Below, one piece after another: positions 12,319-20,462 of a stretch of 64,000 nucleotides of DNA. Position 1 is the first letter of the stretch, and every line of letters begins with the position of its first letter. This DNA comes from Algoriphagus sp. A40 (GTDB taxonomy: Bacteria; Bacteroidota; Bacteroidia; Cytophagales; Cyclobacteriaceae). The notes beneath the pieces were generated by a model. It saw only the letters and a program-made list of their open reading frames with translations, made no database searches and had not been told where the DNA came from. Made by a program: the position numbers and the translations under genes. The stretch lies in the NCBI RefSeq assembly GCF_002002735.1, contig NZ_MUNY01000084.1, positions 1 to 64,000 on the forward strand, written 5' to 3'.

Positions 12319-13560
12319 TCAATGGAGTAAAACCGGTTCTAATACTTCTTTTTTTCCGTCAATTCCTTCCGGAATTGGCAATCTCAGAAGCTGACAGATC
12401 AAAGGGTAAATATGGATGTTTTGAAATGGCTCAATCCTGTTTCCAGATTTAATTCTTGGTCCCTTCGCATAAAAAATCCCCCACATTTCTTTGTACTTGG
12501 GACTTAGTCCATGCTCTCCAAAAACCTCCGTTTTGAGCATAGCACTTCGGTTTTGGTATCGCATCATTCCCTGGGCATCAGCCAGGTAAAAGCCCTTCTC
12601 AGGAATTATCAGAAAATCCCCGATCCGTTGCGGATAACGTGTGATATCGGAATAATTCTCATTCCCGCTGAGATCGTCCACAGTGATATTCCCCCTTCGG
12701 GATTTGATCAGTCCAATGGCCTGAGCCTTTTCATCAGGGTTCTCCAAATGCACATGAGCAAGAGCGCCGTTATTTACAACCCTCGCTTTGATGCCTTCAG
12801 TCAACATATCCAGATTAATCAGTTTATCTCTTGATACATTTATCATCCCGTGATCTGACACCAAAATGACGGTAATCGGTAGATCAAAACTTTTCAAACC
12901 TTCGAAAAGTGCTCCCAATTCGTGATCGAGCTTAGTCAGCCTTTCCTTTAGCTTTTCGTCATTTTCAGGACCAAAGGTATGTCCGACATCATCCATATCA
13001 GAGAAATAGAGCGTGATCAGCCTCGGTCTCTGGGTATCCGGCAAGGTCAGCCAATCAAAAACCTTCGAAATCCGGGTGAGGTTGGGCACTTTGCCGTCAT
13101 AGTCAAAATATTCGCTTGGCCTAACTCCCTGGACTGGAGCCTCCGAACCCACGAAAAAATAACTGGTAGCTTTCAGGTTATTTTCTTCGGCCAATACCCA
13201 AATCGGTTTGCCTCCATACCAATAGCCATCCTGTACGATTTCCCTTTTACCCATGATGTACACCTGATCCTTGAAAGGTTCATAAAAGGAATTGTCCACC
13301 AGTCCATGATGCTCTGGCAGCAATCCCGTAGCGATGGAGTAGTGATTTGGAAACGTCTTAGAAGGAAATGAAGGAATAAGCCCTTCGGCCGCAGTCCCTT
13401 CTGCAATAAACCGGGTGAGATTTTCGGGTTGAAACCGCTCCACATAATCGTAACGAAATCCGTCCAAGGAGATCAGGATTACAATCGGTTCTTTCTCCTG
13501 TCCAAAAATTAAAGTTTGACTGAAAAAACCAACCAGTACTAAAAGCAAGGTTCGATACAT
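12319..13560 (-). CDS. Secreted nucleotide pyrophosphatase/phosphodiesterase (alkaline phosphatase superfamily)
   Basis: This 413-residue protein has a signal peptide (cleavage near FGQ, residue 21) and one type I phosphodiesterase/NPP domain. Metal and catalytic motifs are visible: ISLDGFRYDYV near residue 31, SFPSKTFPNHYSIATG with the nucleophilic Thr near residue 68, YFSDMDDVGHTFGPE, VSDHGM, and FGEHGLSPKYKEM near the end. It should cleave phosphodiester or pyrophosphate bonds of nucleotides or lipids in the periplasm. A good promoter lies just upstream (13572-13602). The truncated haemoglobin gene follows one base after the stop. Confidence 0.9.
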   Translation of the reverse strand: MYRTLLLVLVGFFSQTLIFGQEKEPIVILISLDGFRYDYVERFQPENLTRFIAEGTAAEGLIPSFPSKTFPNHYSIATGLLPEHHGLVDNSFYEPFKDQVYIMGKREIVQDGYWYGGKPIWVLAEENNLKATSYFFVGSEAPVQGVRPSEYFDYDGKVPNLTRISKVFDWLTLPDTQRPRLITLYFSDMDDVGHTFGPENDEKLKERLTKLDHELGALFEGLKSFDLPITVILVSDHGMINVSRDKLINLDMLTEGIKARVVNNGALAHVHLENPDEKAQAIGLIKSRRGNITVDDLSGNENYSDITRYPQRIGDFLIIPEKGFYLADAQGMMRYQNRSAMLKTEVFGEHGLSPKYKEMWGIFYAKGPRIKSGNRIEPFQNIHIYPLICQLLRLPIPEGIDGKKEVLEPVLLH

Positions 13561-13571
13561 GGCTTTTTTTT

Positions 13572-13602
13572 CAAAAATACCTTGCGATTACCAGCTAACC
13601 AA
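13572..13602 (-). promoter_or_regulatory. Bacteroidetes-type promoter of the phosphodiesterase gene
   Basis: On the minus strand TTG (13600-13602) is followed after 20 bases by TATTTTTG (13572-13579), a full match to TAnnTTTG. The start codon at 13560 lies only 11 bases after the box, so the 5' untranslated region would be a few bases at most. Confidence 0.65.
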
Positions 13603-13783
13603 CCTTAACCTTGAGTTTTGAGATTACCCTACGCAATTTGGGGAATCCATCGATGATCGGGGCCATTTTTCCCCAGTTTTTACAGGAAAATGCAGGCCAT
13701 TGACTCCTAATCCTACTGGTCGGAAATTTGACTTGGTTCAGTAATCGTTGAAATGAAACCCAAATTGAACAAAGCAGGAAACG

Positions 13784-14467
13784 ATGAAAATTATGAAAAC
13801 AAACTCGAAAATTTTAAGCCTATTATTAGTTACAGTACTTTCAATCGCCACGCTGAGTTGTAAAACCAGTAATGCTGTAAAAGGCGGTGCTATCGGTGGT
13901 ACAGCAGGTGGTGTAATCGGCGGATTGCTGGCAGGAAAAAATAATACCGCAACGGGAATTATCATTGGAGCAGCCATCGGGGGATCAGCCGGGGCATTGA
14001 TTGGAAATGAAATGGATAAGCAGGCAGAAGAACTCCAAAGAGATCTCAAAGGCGCAAAAGTGGAACGTGTGGGAGAAGGGATCAAAATCACCTTTGAATC
14101 TGGCATTTTATTCGGATTTGATGAATCATCCCTCAATGCCAATTCTCAAAGCAATCTTCAGGATTTGGCTAAGACCCTTAACAAATACCCTGACACGAAT
14201 ATCCTCGTCGAGGGGCATACTGATGATAAAGGAGAAGAACCATACAACCTCAACCTTTCTGTGGAAAGGGCTTCCACAGTGGAAACATTTTTGGCAAATC
14301 AGGGAGTAGCTTCGGAAAGATTGGACAGCCAGGGACTCGGAGAGTCACTTCCGGTACAAACCAATGAAACTGAAACAGGAAGAGCCGAAAACCGTCGGGT
14401 AGAAGTAGCGATCTATGCCAATAAGAAAATGCAAAAAATGGCAAAAAGAGGAGAATTGGGCGAATAA
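13784..14467 (+). CDS. OmpA-family lipoprotein with glycine-zipper domain
   Basis: This 227-residue protein has a lipoprotein signal (hydrophobic stretch ending IATLSC near residue 26). A glycine-zipper segment follows (about 30-75, repeated GG/AGG such as GGAIGGTAGGVIGG). The C-terminal OmpA peptidoglycan-binding domain is about 100-215, with VEGHTDDKGEEPYNLNLSVERA and GRAENRRVEVAI. It should tether the outer membrane to peptidoglycan. Two in-frame ATGs exist (13784 and 13793); either keeps the signal peptide. The gene ends at a strong terminator (14512-14545) and is convergent with the TPR gene. Confidence 0.9.
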   Translation: MKIMKTNSKILSLLLVTVLSIATLSCKTSNAVKGGAIGGTAGGVIGGLLAGKNNTATGIIIGAAIGGSAGALIGNEMDKQAEELQRDLKGAKVERVGEGIKITFESGILFGFDESSLNANSQSNLQDLAKTLNKYPDTNILVEGHTDDKGEEPYNLNLSVERASTVETFLANQGVASERLDSQGLGESLPVQTNETETGRAENRRVEVAIYANKKMQKMAKRGELGE

Positions 14468-14511
14468 AAACCGATTCAAACTCCAGTTTATTTACAAACT
14501 ATATTAAAAGA

Positions 14512-14545
14512 AAAAATGGCTTTCAAAGATCTGAAAGCCATTTTT
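14512..14545. terminator. Intrinsic terminator after the OmpA-like gene
   Basis: A 14-base arm AAAAATGGCTTTCA (14512-14525) pairs perfectly with TGAAAGCCATTTTT (14532-14545) across a six-base loop, with a T-run at its 3' side and an A-run at its 5' side. It could stop transcripts from both convergent genes. Confidence 0.85.
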
Positions 14546-14558
14546 CTTATTTAATCAA

Positions 14559-14588
14559 TTTGAAAGGGTTATTCCACACCCTTTCAAA
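14559..14588 (-). terminator. Second hairpin, likely 3' end of the TPR transcript
   Basis: TTTGAAAGGGT (14559-14569) and ACCCTTTCAAA (14578-14588) pair perfectly across an eight-base loop, 23 bases past the stop codon of the TPR gene. The T-run after it on the minus strand is weak, so it may act together with the hairpin at 14512-14545. Confidence 0.5.
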
Positions 14589-14611
14589 AATTAGAGTCTT
14601 CACCACTTTAA

Positions 14612-16987
14612 TCAATTGGTACTTGATAGCTGTTCCAGGTAATAATTTGCTTTTTCGGTATTTCCCAAAGACTTGTAAATCAGATGCAAATTCCCGAGGA
14701 CAGGTTTACTTGTCCCATATTCGAGTGCTTTTTCGAAAGTTTGAGCAGCAGCTGATTCTTTCCTTTGGGAAATCTGGGCCATTCCCAGGTTGGAATAAGC
14801 AGTAAATTTATCTTGATGGCCATGGTCAATTGCCTCCTGAAAATACCGCTCTGCCTGTGCAAAATTCCGGTCTTTCATAAACGAAATAGTTCCCAAATTG
14901 GTAAATACCACAGGATCAACAGACTTCATATCGTTGACAGCAGTCTGAAAATTTAATTTTGCTTTCAGCGTGTCTCCCGTTTCCAGAAGTGCTTTGGCAT
15001 AGGCTGCATAGAAACTTGGAAACTTGGTTTTACCATCCACCTGATCAAAAATAGGCTCCAGCTTTTGATATTCTGTCAATGCCGTCCGAAAGTCATTTTT
15101 TGCCAATGCCTCATTTCCTTTCAGCACTGAGTTGATAAAAAGGACTTCCTCCGGGCTGGTGCCTTCTTCACCAGCAAGGTATTCTGCTGCTTTTGCTGGC
15201 CGTCCGAGTTCTGAGTAGATGAACCCCAATGCACGCCTGATCTCCGGTACATCCCAATATTCCAGGGACTTTTCCAGATTGACTACTGCCTTTTCTTTTT
15301 CACCCAACTTGTTGTAGGTAAGGCCCAGATTTCGAAAAGTCGAGCCAAAATCGGGGGATTGTGCATTCAGGGCTTGCTGGTAGTAAATTTCCGCTTGTTC
15401 AAAATCATTTCGATCATAGGCAAACCTACCCAACTGAAAGAGCGGGTAAAATGCCTTTGGATTCCGTTTGATGTTTTCCTCCAACACGGCTACCGCCTGG
15501 GTGCTGTCTCCAAGATTGATCAACACCTCCGCATAGGTACTCAGGTATTGGGATACCGGAAGGTCCTTGCCCAATATTCCCAGCATAATTTCATACTCCT
15601 TTTTGGCCTCAACATAAAAACCGCGGGCTGAATCAGGATGGTCTTTCTTTACTTCAGAAGCCAACTTTCGGAGCTCCTCTGCATAAAAGGTATGCGTTCT
15701 CCAGCTATTTGGAGCACTTTTGATATCATTCCTCGTGATCGTTAGGTTGCTTTCCCATACCTGTGCCCGGTCTATGGTTTTCCATGTAAATCCAGCCAAA
15801 ACCGGAGCCAAAACCAATACCGGAAGGAGATAGGTTTTTCGGGGGAAATATTTTTCTCCCAACCGGAAAAGGAGGTAGACTACCACCAGAGCAAAAGCAA
15901 GAGAAGGGACAAACATAAATCGCTCTCCTAGATTTGAACCGATTGTCAATGAAGGAACGAGATTGGCGAAAATTGAAAACGAAGCGAAAAAGAAAATCAA
16001 ACCGAAACTCAGTAAGTTCCTCTCCCTGAATCCCCTGATCGCCAGATATACTAATCCGCCGAAAAACAACAAACTCAACCAAACAACAGGATTGGAAAAA
16101 TCCTGAACAGTCAACTGGCTAAAAGAATAATCCCAAGAAAGCGGATGTGGGAAAAAGAGCAGCTTGATGTATTGGAGATAGATGTACAGGTTGGTCGAAA
16201 TCCACTCTGATCCATCAGCGAGATACATGACACTATTGATATAAGAGTCATAAATGGTCTTGACTTTATCCAAAATGGAGCTCCTGATAATCAGGTAAAT
16301 GAGTGCAACACCTGCGAAAGGAAGTGCCGAAACTGTCGATTGTAGCGGTTTTTGACCCAGAAAAAAATAGGCTAACAAGCCCACCAAGGCGATCAAAGGA
16401 ATGCTTTCTTCTTTGGAAACTAGAGATAGAAAATAAAGGACAAGGACCAGGATCCAATCAATGGTTTTCAGCTTGGGCTGATTTTTCCACCAGATTCCGA
16501 TTGCGCCAAAGGCAAACAAGGCGGAGAGCAGCGTATCTCTGCTTTTGGCGGAGGCAACCACTTCCACGTGAAGAGGATGCACAGCAAAAAGCAACAAAAC
16601 CAAGGCAGTGAACCACCATGGCAGTTTTATCTTTTTTCCAAGACTGGCGAGGAAAAATCCAAGTACCAATAAAACTCCGAAATACAGTATCAAATTTATT
16701 GAATGACTTACCGCCGGATCAAATTTGCCCACAAGCTCGTTTTCCAATGCGAAAGTAAGGAGGGTAAAAGGCCGGTAAATCCCAGTATTGGTCGGGCTGA
16801 TTTCGATGAAATTCATCGATCCGTATTTGAAAAGTTCTGTCCAGTTTTCCAGGCCTTTTACGGTCACCCGGTTACTGTTGGCATAAATTCCATCGTCCAG
16901 TGAATATTCAAATCCCACTGACTGAAGGTAAAGCAGCGTACCAAACAGAGCGATTGACAAAACCCAAATCCAGGATTTGATTTTCAT
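14612..16987 (-). CDS. TMTC-like membrane glycosyltransferase-type protein with C-terminal TPRs
   Basis: This 791-residue protein has about ten transmembrane helices in its first 400 residues and TPR repeats from about 430 to the end. The N-terminal part has the layout of the protein O-mannosyltransferase/TMTC superfamily: an acidic pair in YSLDDGIYAN (Asp31-Asp32) in the first periplasmic loop, and HPLHVEVVASAKSRDTLLS near residues 137-155, a DUF1736-style motif. Eukaryotic TMTCs mannosylate cadherins; the bacterial role is unproven, but transfer of a sugar to a secreted protein is a fair inference. It is last in a minus-strand group, 74 bases after the GNAT gene. Confidence 0.8.
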   Translation of the reverse strand: MKIKSWIWVLSIALFGTLLYLQSVGFEYSLDDGIYANSNRVTVKGLENWTELFKYGSMNFIEISPTNTGIYRPFTLLTFALENELVGKFDPAVSHSINLILYFGVLLVLGFFLASLGKKIKLPWWFTALVLLLFAVHPLHVEVVASAKSRDTLLSALFAFGAIGIWWKNQPKLKTIDWILVLVLYFLSLVSKEESIPLIALVGLLAYFFLGQKPLQSTVSALPFAGVALIYLIIRSSILDKVKTIYDSYINSVMYLADGSEWISTNLYIYLQYIKLLFFPHPLSWDYSFSQLTVQDFSNPVVWLSLLFFGGLVYLAIRGFRERNLLSFGLIFFFASFSIFANLVPSLTIGSNLGERFMFVPSLAFALVVVYLLFRLGEKYFPRKTYLLPVLVLAPVLAGFTWKTIDRAQVWESNLTITRNDIKSAPNSWRTHTFYAEELRKLASEVKKDHPDSARGFYVEAKKEYEIMLGILGKDLPVSQYLSTYAEVLINLGDSTQAVAVLEENIKRNPKAFYPLFQLGRFAYDRNDFEQAEIYYQQALNAQSPDFGSTFRNLGLTYNKLGEKEKAVVNLEKSLEYWDVPEIRRALGFIYSELGRPAKAAEYLAGEEGTSPEEVLFINSVLKGNEALAKNDFRTALTEYQKLEPIFDQVDGKTKFPSFYAAYAKALLETGDTLKAKLNFQTAVNDMKSVDPVVFTNLGTISFMKDRNFAQAERYFQEAIDHGHQDKFTAYSNLGMAQISQRKESAAAQTFEKALEYGTSKPVLGNLHLIYKSLGNTEKANYYLEQLSSTN

Positions 16988-17061
16988 GGTGACTATCCGT
17001 TAGAAAGAGATGGAATAAAGATAAAAGCAAAGTTGAAAATGAAAAATCCAGCTGCTTTTCG

Positions 17062-17592
17062 TTAAAAATCAATCCGCATCAGGTAGTCAGTTTGCTCTTC
17101 ATCTCCAAATTGAAAAGGATGGCTTCCAAATATTCTAAGGCCATTTTTCTCATAAAATCGGATCGCTCGGGCATTTTTTTCCCATACCCCCAGCCAGAGG
17201 TATTTTTTCTGGATTTGCTTTGCAAAGTCAAGGGCATAGTCAAGCAAAAGTTTCCCCACTCCCAAGCCAAGGAAATCTTCCAAGACATACAATCGGGAGA
17301 TCTCAAGACTTTCAGGATCATGGACATCTGTCTGTGCAGGCACTACATTCACCTTGACATATCCGATCAATTCTCCATCTAGTTCCGCTAAAAAGAAGGT
17401 CGATGCCGGATTGGCCAACTCCTTCCCAAATTGCTCAAAATTGAATGCTTCCTCCAAGTATGCGCTCACATTTTCCGGTTTGTTTCCCGCAGTAAAAGCC
17501 TGCAAAAACGAAGTTCTGGCGACATGAAGCAAATCTCCCAAGTCATCGGAAGTCGCTTTTCTGATTGTTGGTCGGGTAGGCTTATTTTCCAT
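17062..17592 (-). CDS. GNAT-family N-acetyltransferase
   Basis: This 176-residue protein is a single GNAT domain, with FFLAELDGELIGYVKVN, then SLEISRLYVLEDFLGLGVGKLLLDYAL (the acetyl-CoA pyrophosphate loop GLGVGK near residue 116) and the late motif WLGVWEKNARAIRFYEKNGLRIFG. It should transfer an acetyl group from acetyl-CoA to an amine; the substrate is unknown (polyamine or ribosomal protein acetyltransferases are candidates). It starts one base after the stop of the preceding secreted-protein gene, so the two share a transcript. Confidence 0.88.
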   Translation of the reverse strand: MENKPTRPTIRKATSDDLGDLLHVARTSFLQAFTAGNKPENVSAYLEEAFNFEQFGKELANPASTFFLAELDGELIGYVKVNVVPAQTDVHDPESLEISRLYVLEDFLGLGVGKLLLDYALDFAKQIQKKYLWLGVWEKNARAIRFYEKNGLRIFGSHPFQFGDEEQTDYLMRIDF

Positions 17593-17593
17593 T

Positions 17594-18193
17594 TTAGAGT
17601 TTCTTGAGTGCTACATCAATTTGGGAAAGTGGATATTCCCCCAAAATTCCTCTGAAATTCCCTTTGGGACTGATCACCACAAAACTTCCACTGGGATAAG
17701 TATAGGGGAAAAACAGCTTTTCGAATAACTGATCGGGGTCTGCCTTCCAATCCTGAATTCCCTGGTATTTTTCCAAGCCGTGAGGATTTTTGTAAATATA
17801 CAGCGGAGGTACTGCATCATGATTTTTTGCGTAACGGGCTACCGTTTTTACACTCTTTTTCAAGCCGCTTGGGGTATTGCCCAGACCTGTGGAATTCAAC
17901 TCGTCTTTGCCTGGATAATAAATCACAATCAGAGGTTGACCAGCTGAAAATTCCTGCTGGAGTCCGAGCTTTTCATAGATCATCTTCGAATCTGTGATTC
18001 CCACCGGCATTCGATGAACCAGTTTCATATTTCCCTTTTCATCTGCAGGAATACCGAAATAGGCCCGGTTTAGGATCATGTCTTCATATTCTGAATACAA
18101 GATCTGTTTCCCGGATTCATTGAAGTAGGTTTGGGAAAATGAAGGCAATGTAAACCCCGCCAAAAAGAAGAAGAATATTGCTTTTGCTAGCAT
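17594..18193 (-). CDS. Hypothetical secreted protein, DUF4174/thioredoxin-like
   Basis: This 199-residue protein has a signal peptide (about 20 residues, ending near LPSFSQ). The mature part includes ESGKQILYSEYEDMILNRAYFGI, LIVIYYPGKDELNST in the middle and FVVISPKGNFRGILGEYPLSQIDVALKKL at the end. The end resembles the last strand and helix of thioredoxin-like folds, but the CxxC motif is absent, so redox activity is unlikely. The family is not firmly recognised. It lies between the BASS transporter and the GNAT gene, with gaps of 18 and 1 bases. Confidence 0.6.
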   Translation of the reverse strand: MLAKAIFFFFLAGFTLPSFSQTYFNESGKQILYSEYEDMILNRAYFGIPADEKGNMKLVHRMPVGITDSKMIYEKLGLQQEFSAGQPLIVIYYPGKDELNSTGLGNTPSGLKKSVKTVARYAKNHDAVPPLYIYKNPHGLEKYQGIQDWKADPDQLFEKLFFPYTYPSGSFVVISPKGNFRGILGEYPLSQIDVALKKL

Positions 18194-18211
18194 CCGGAGA
18201 AAATTGGAAAA

Positions 18212-19087
18212 TTATGCGTTTTCTATCACCCTGGTTTTTCTTTGCCTTGAAAGGATCAAAACAGATGCGGTTCCAAACATAATCAAACTGTAAATCGCTG
18301 ACGGAATCGTCATAACCGGATTTACCAAAAGGGTAGCGGCGATGGTGATTCCGAGGGTTCCGTTTTGTATCCCGGCTTCAATGGAAATGGTCGTGCTTTG
18401 TTTTTCTCCCAATCCCAAAAGCCTACTGCTGAAAAATCCAACCACCAAGGTGGCTACATTGAGTGCCAAAGCCACAGGCCCGGCTTCAGCAGCATAAGCC
18501 AAAAGATTTTCCCTTTCTTTCAAGACTGTGGCAACCACAATCAAAATAAAGAAAACAGTTGAAATTTTCCTGAAAGGCTTATCCCATTTAGCCGCCAGAC
18601 CGGGAGCTTTTGCCAAAACAATCATGCCGATGGCCACCGGAATGATGGTAATGTAAAGGACGGAAACCACAGTACCCAAAATGTTCAACGGTGGAACTTC
18701 CCCTCCTGGCATGAAATACTGGATGGCAAAATTGACCACAAAAGGAATGGTTAAAACCGTAATCAATGAAGAAAAAGCAGTCAGGGTTATCGAAAGTGCC
18801 GTATCGCCTTTTGCTAAGTGGGTAATCAGATTGGAAGTCGCTCCACCGGGACATGCTGCCAAAATCATCAAACCGATGGCCAGTTCTGTTTTCAATCCGA
18901 AGATTAAGATCAAACAAAAAGCAGTCACCGGAAGGATAAGGATTTGATTGGCAAGCCCGATTGCTACTGCTTTGGGGTAGACCAGGATTCGTTTGAAATC
19001 TCCCACCCTAAGACTCAGCCCCATGCCAAACATTATAACTGCCAAAGCGAGCGGTAAAAAAAGCTGTGTTAAAATACTGGATTCCAT
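18212..19087 (-). CDS. Bile acid:sodium symporter family (BASS) transporter
   Basis: This 291-residue inner-membrane protein (from ATG 19087) has about nine transmembrane helices and the BASS hallmarks MFGMGLSLRVGDFKRI near the start, GLMILAACPGGATSNLITHLAKGDTALSI in the first crossover region and the second crossover motif EAGIQNGTLGITIAATLL. It should co-transport sodium and an organic anion; the substrate is not evident. The frame extends 15 codons upstream to a TTG/ATG at 19132, but those residues are hydrophilic and unlike the family, so ATG 19087 (MESSILTQLF) is preferred. It appears to head the group BASS, secreted protein, GNAT, TPR protein. Confidence 0.9.
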   Translation of the reverse strand: MESSILTQLFLPLALAVIMFGMGLSLRVGDFKRILVYPKAVAIGLANQILILPVTAFCLILIFGLKTELAIGLMILAACPGGATSNLITHLAKGDTALSITLTAFSSLITVLTIPFVVNFAIQYFMPGGEVPPLNILGTVVSVLYITIIPVAIGMIVLAKAPGLAAKWDKPFRKISTVFFILIVVATVLKERENLLAYAAEAGPVALALNVATLVVGFFSSRLLGLGEKQSTTISIEAGIQNGTLGITIAATLLVNPVMTIPSAIYSLIMFGTASVLILSRQRKTRVIENA

Positions 19088-19224
19088 AAGGTCCTTTGAT
19101 TTTGGGTTTGGGATTTTTTTGGTTGGATTCAACTACTCAATCCTATGATCTCATAGCTTAAGTCAAATAATTTGAAAAGAAATTTGGAATTGCAAGCCTG
19201 CGGAAAATTTTTTCTCTTGAAAAC

Positions 19225-20358
19225 TCATAATAATCCTGCTACTGCAAATCCAACATAAGTCCCAATGGCATTTCCTAAACTTCCCACAAGCATACCAGGA
19301 ATCAACAAATCCGGCCGGTTCAAACTTTCTGCGGCGGCAATGGCAGTGGTATTTCCTCCGATATTGGCCTGCGAAGCCACTGCAACCACATCCCAATCCA
19401 TCCTCAACAAAGCCCCTACTCCAAAAATAACCAGGCCGTGCACCAGCACCAATAGCCCAACAAAAATCACAAGAGTTCCGGCTAATTCACCTGTCTGTGC
19501 CAAAGCACCAAAATCGCAAAGAGTCCCAATCACCGCCAAAAACAACAGGATCAGAAAAAATCCCAACGTGTGCTTACCATACAACTGCTGAACGGCTGAA
19601 AACTGCGCCAAAACCAAAGCCAAAGTGGTCAGGAAGATGATCTCTGGTACTTGTGGAAAATAGGAAACGAGCACTTTACTCAATGTAATTCCCAAAAGGC
19701 CCAAAGCCAAAACCGAGGCCAGAGAAGAAATGGAGATAGATTCGATGGATTTGATTTTTTCACCGGATTGGGCGGAAGCCAGTTTCTTTCGGGGGAAAAA
19801 CTTTTGCAAATACTTCGGCAATATCAGCGTAGCAATGATCCAGGGCGTACCGATCAGGTTATCTACCACCGTAGTTGCGGCAAAGAGGTTTCCTGCCTCG
19901 TTAACCTTGTAGTGAAGAGCGATTGCATTAAAATTGATCGAGCCACCGATGTAAGTTCCGGTATACATGCCAGCCACCGCCGGTGCCAGTTCGCCAATTT
20001 CAACAGCCGGATTGACGACAACCCAAGCAACCAAAACGCCAATAACTGTAGCTGCAGATCCCAACAAAAACATGAGCAAAAGTGGCAAACCGGCCTTTTT
20101 GAGGCTTTTCAGATCAACATCCAGCAGGGTAATAAAAATCCCTAAAGGCGCTAAATAAACAAACACACCGTCATAAACCACATTTCCATCCAGGGCACTG
20201 GGGATGATTCCCAGATTGGAAAGAAGCGCACAGATCACAATGGCCCAGATCGGAGTTCCGACTGTTCTCCCCCAAGGGAACCGGGTCAGCCAGTTGGCAA
20301 AAAAGACAGCTATGCAAAGTGTTCCGGCGACAAATATTGGCTCTTGGGTGAAGGACAT
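19225..20358 (-). CDS. DUF819-family membrane protein
   Basis: This 377-residue integral membrane protein has roughly ten to twelve helices throughout. The family (YjcL-like) is marked by the N-terminal FPWGRTVGTPIWAIVICALLSNLG, the region PAVAGMYTGTYIGGSINFNAIA in the first half and GGNTTAIAAAESLNRPDLLIPGMLVGSLGNAIGTYVGF at the end. Members are predicted transporters; no substrate has been established for most. It is transcribed in the same direction as the BASS gene, 137 bases upstream of that gene's start, so it may or may not share its transcript. Confidence 0.85.
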   Translation of the reverse strand: MSFTQEPIFVAGTLCIAVFFANWLTRFPWGRTVGTPIWAIVICALLSNLGIIPSALDGNVVYDGVFVYLAPLGIFITLLDVDLKSLKKAGLPLLLMFLLGSAATVIGVLVAWVVVNPAVEIGELAPAVAGMYTGTYIGGSINFNAIALHYKVNEAGNLFAATTVVDNLIGTPWIIATLILPKYLQKFFPRKKLASAQSGEKIKSIESISISSLASVLALGLLGITLSKVLVSYFPQVPEIIFLTTLALVLAQFSAVQQLYGKHTLGFFLILLFLAVIGTLCDFGALAQTGELAGTLVIFVGLLVLVHGLVIFGVGALLRMDWDVVAVASQANIGGNTTAIAAAESLNRPDLLIPGMLVGSLGNAIGTYVGFAVAGLL

Positions 20359-20462
20359 GTGGGAAAATAGGGAAAAACGGAGAAGCTTTTTTCCAAATTT
20401 TTCTACTCCCCAAAAAATTTACTGAAAGCGGCAATAATTTGGGTCACTTCTTTCGCTTGAGA

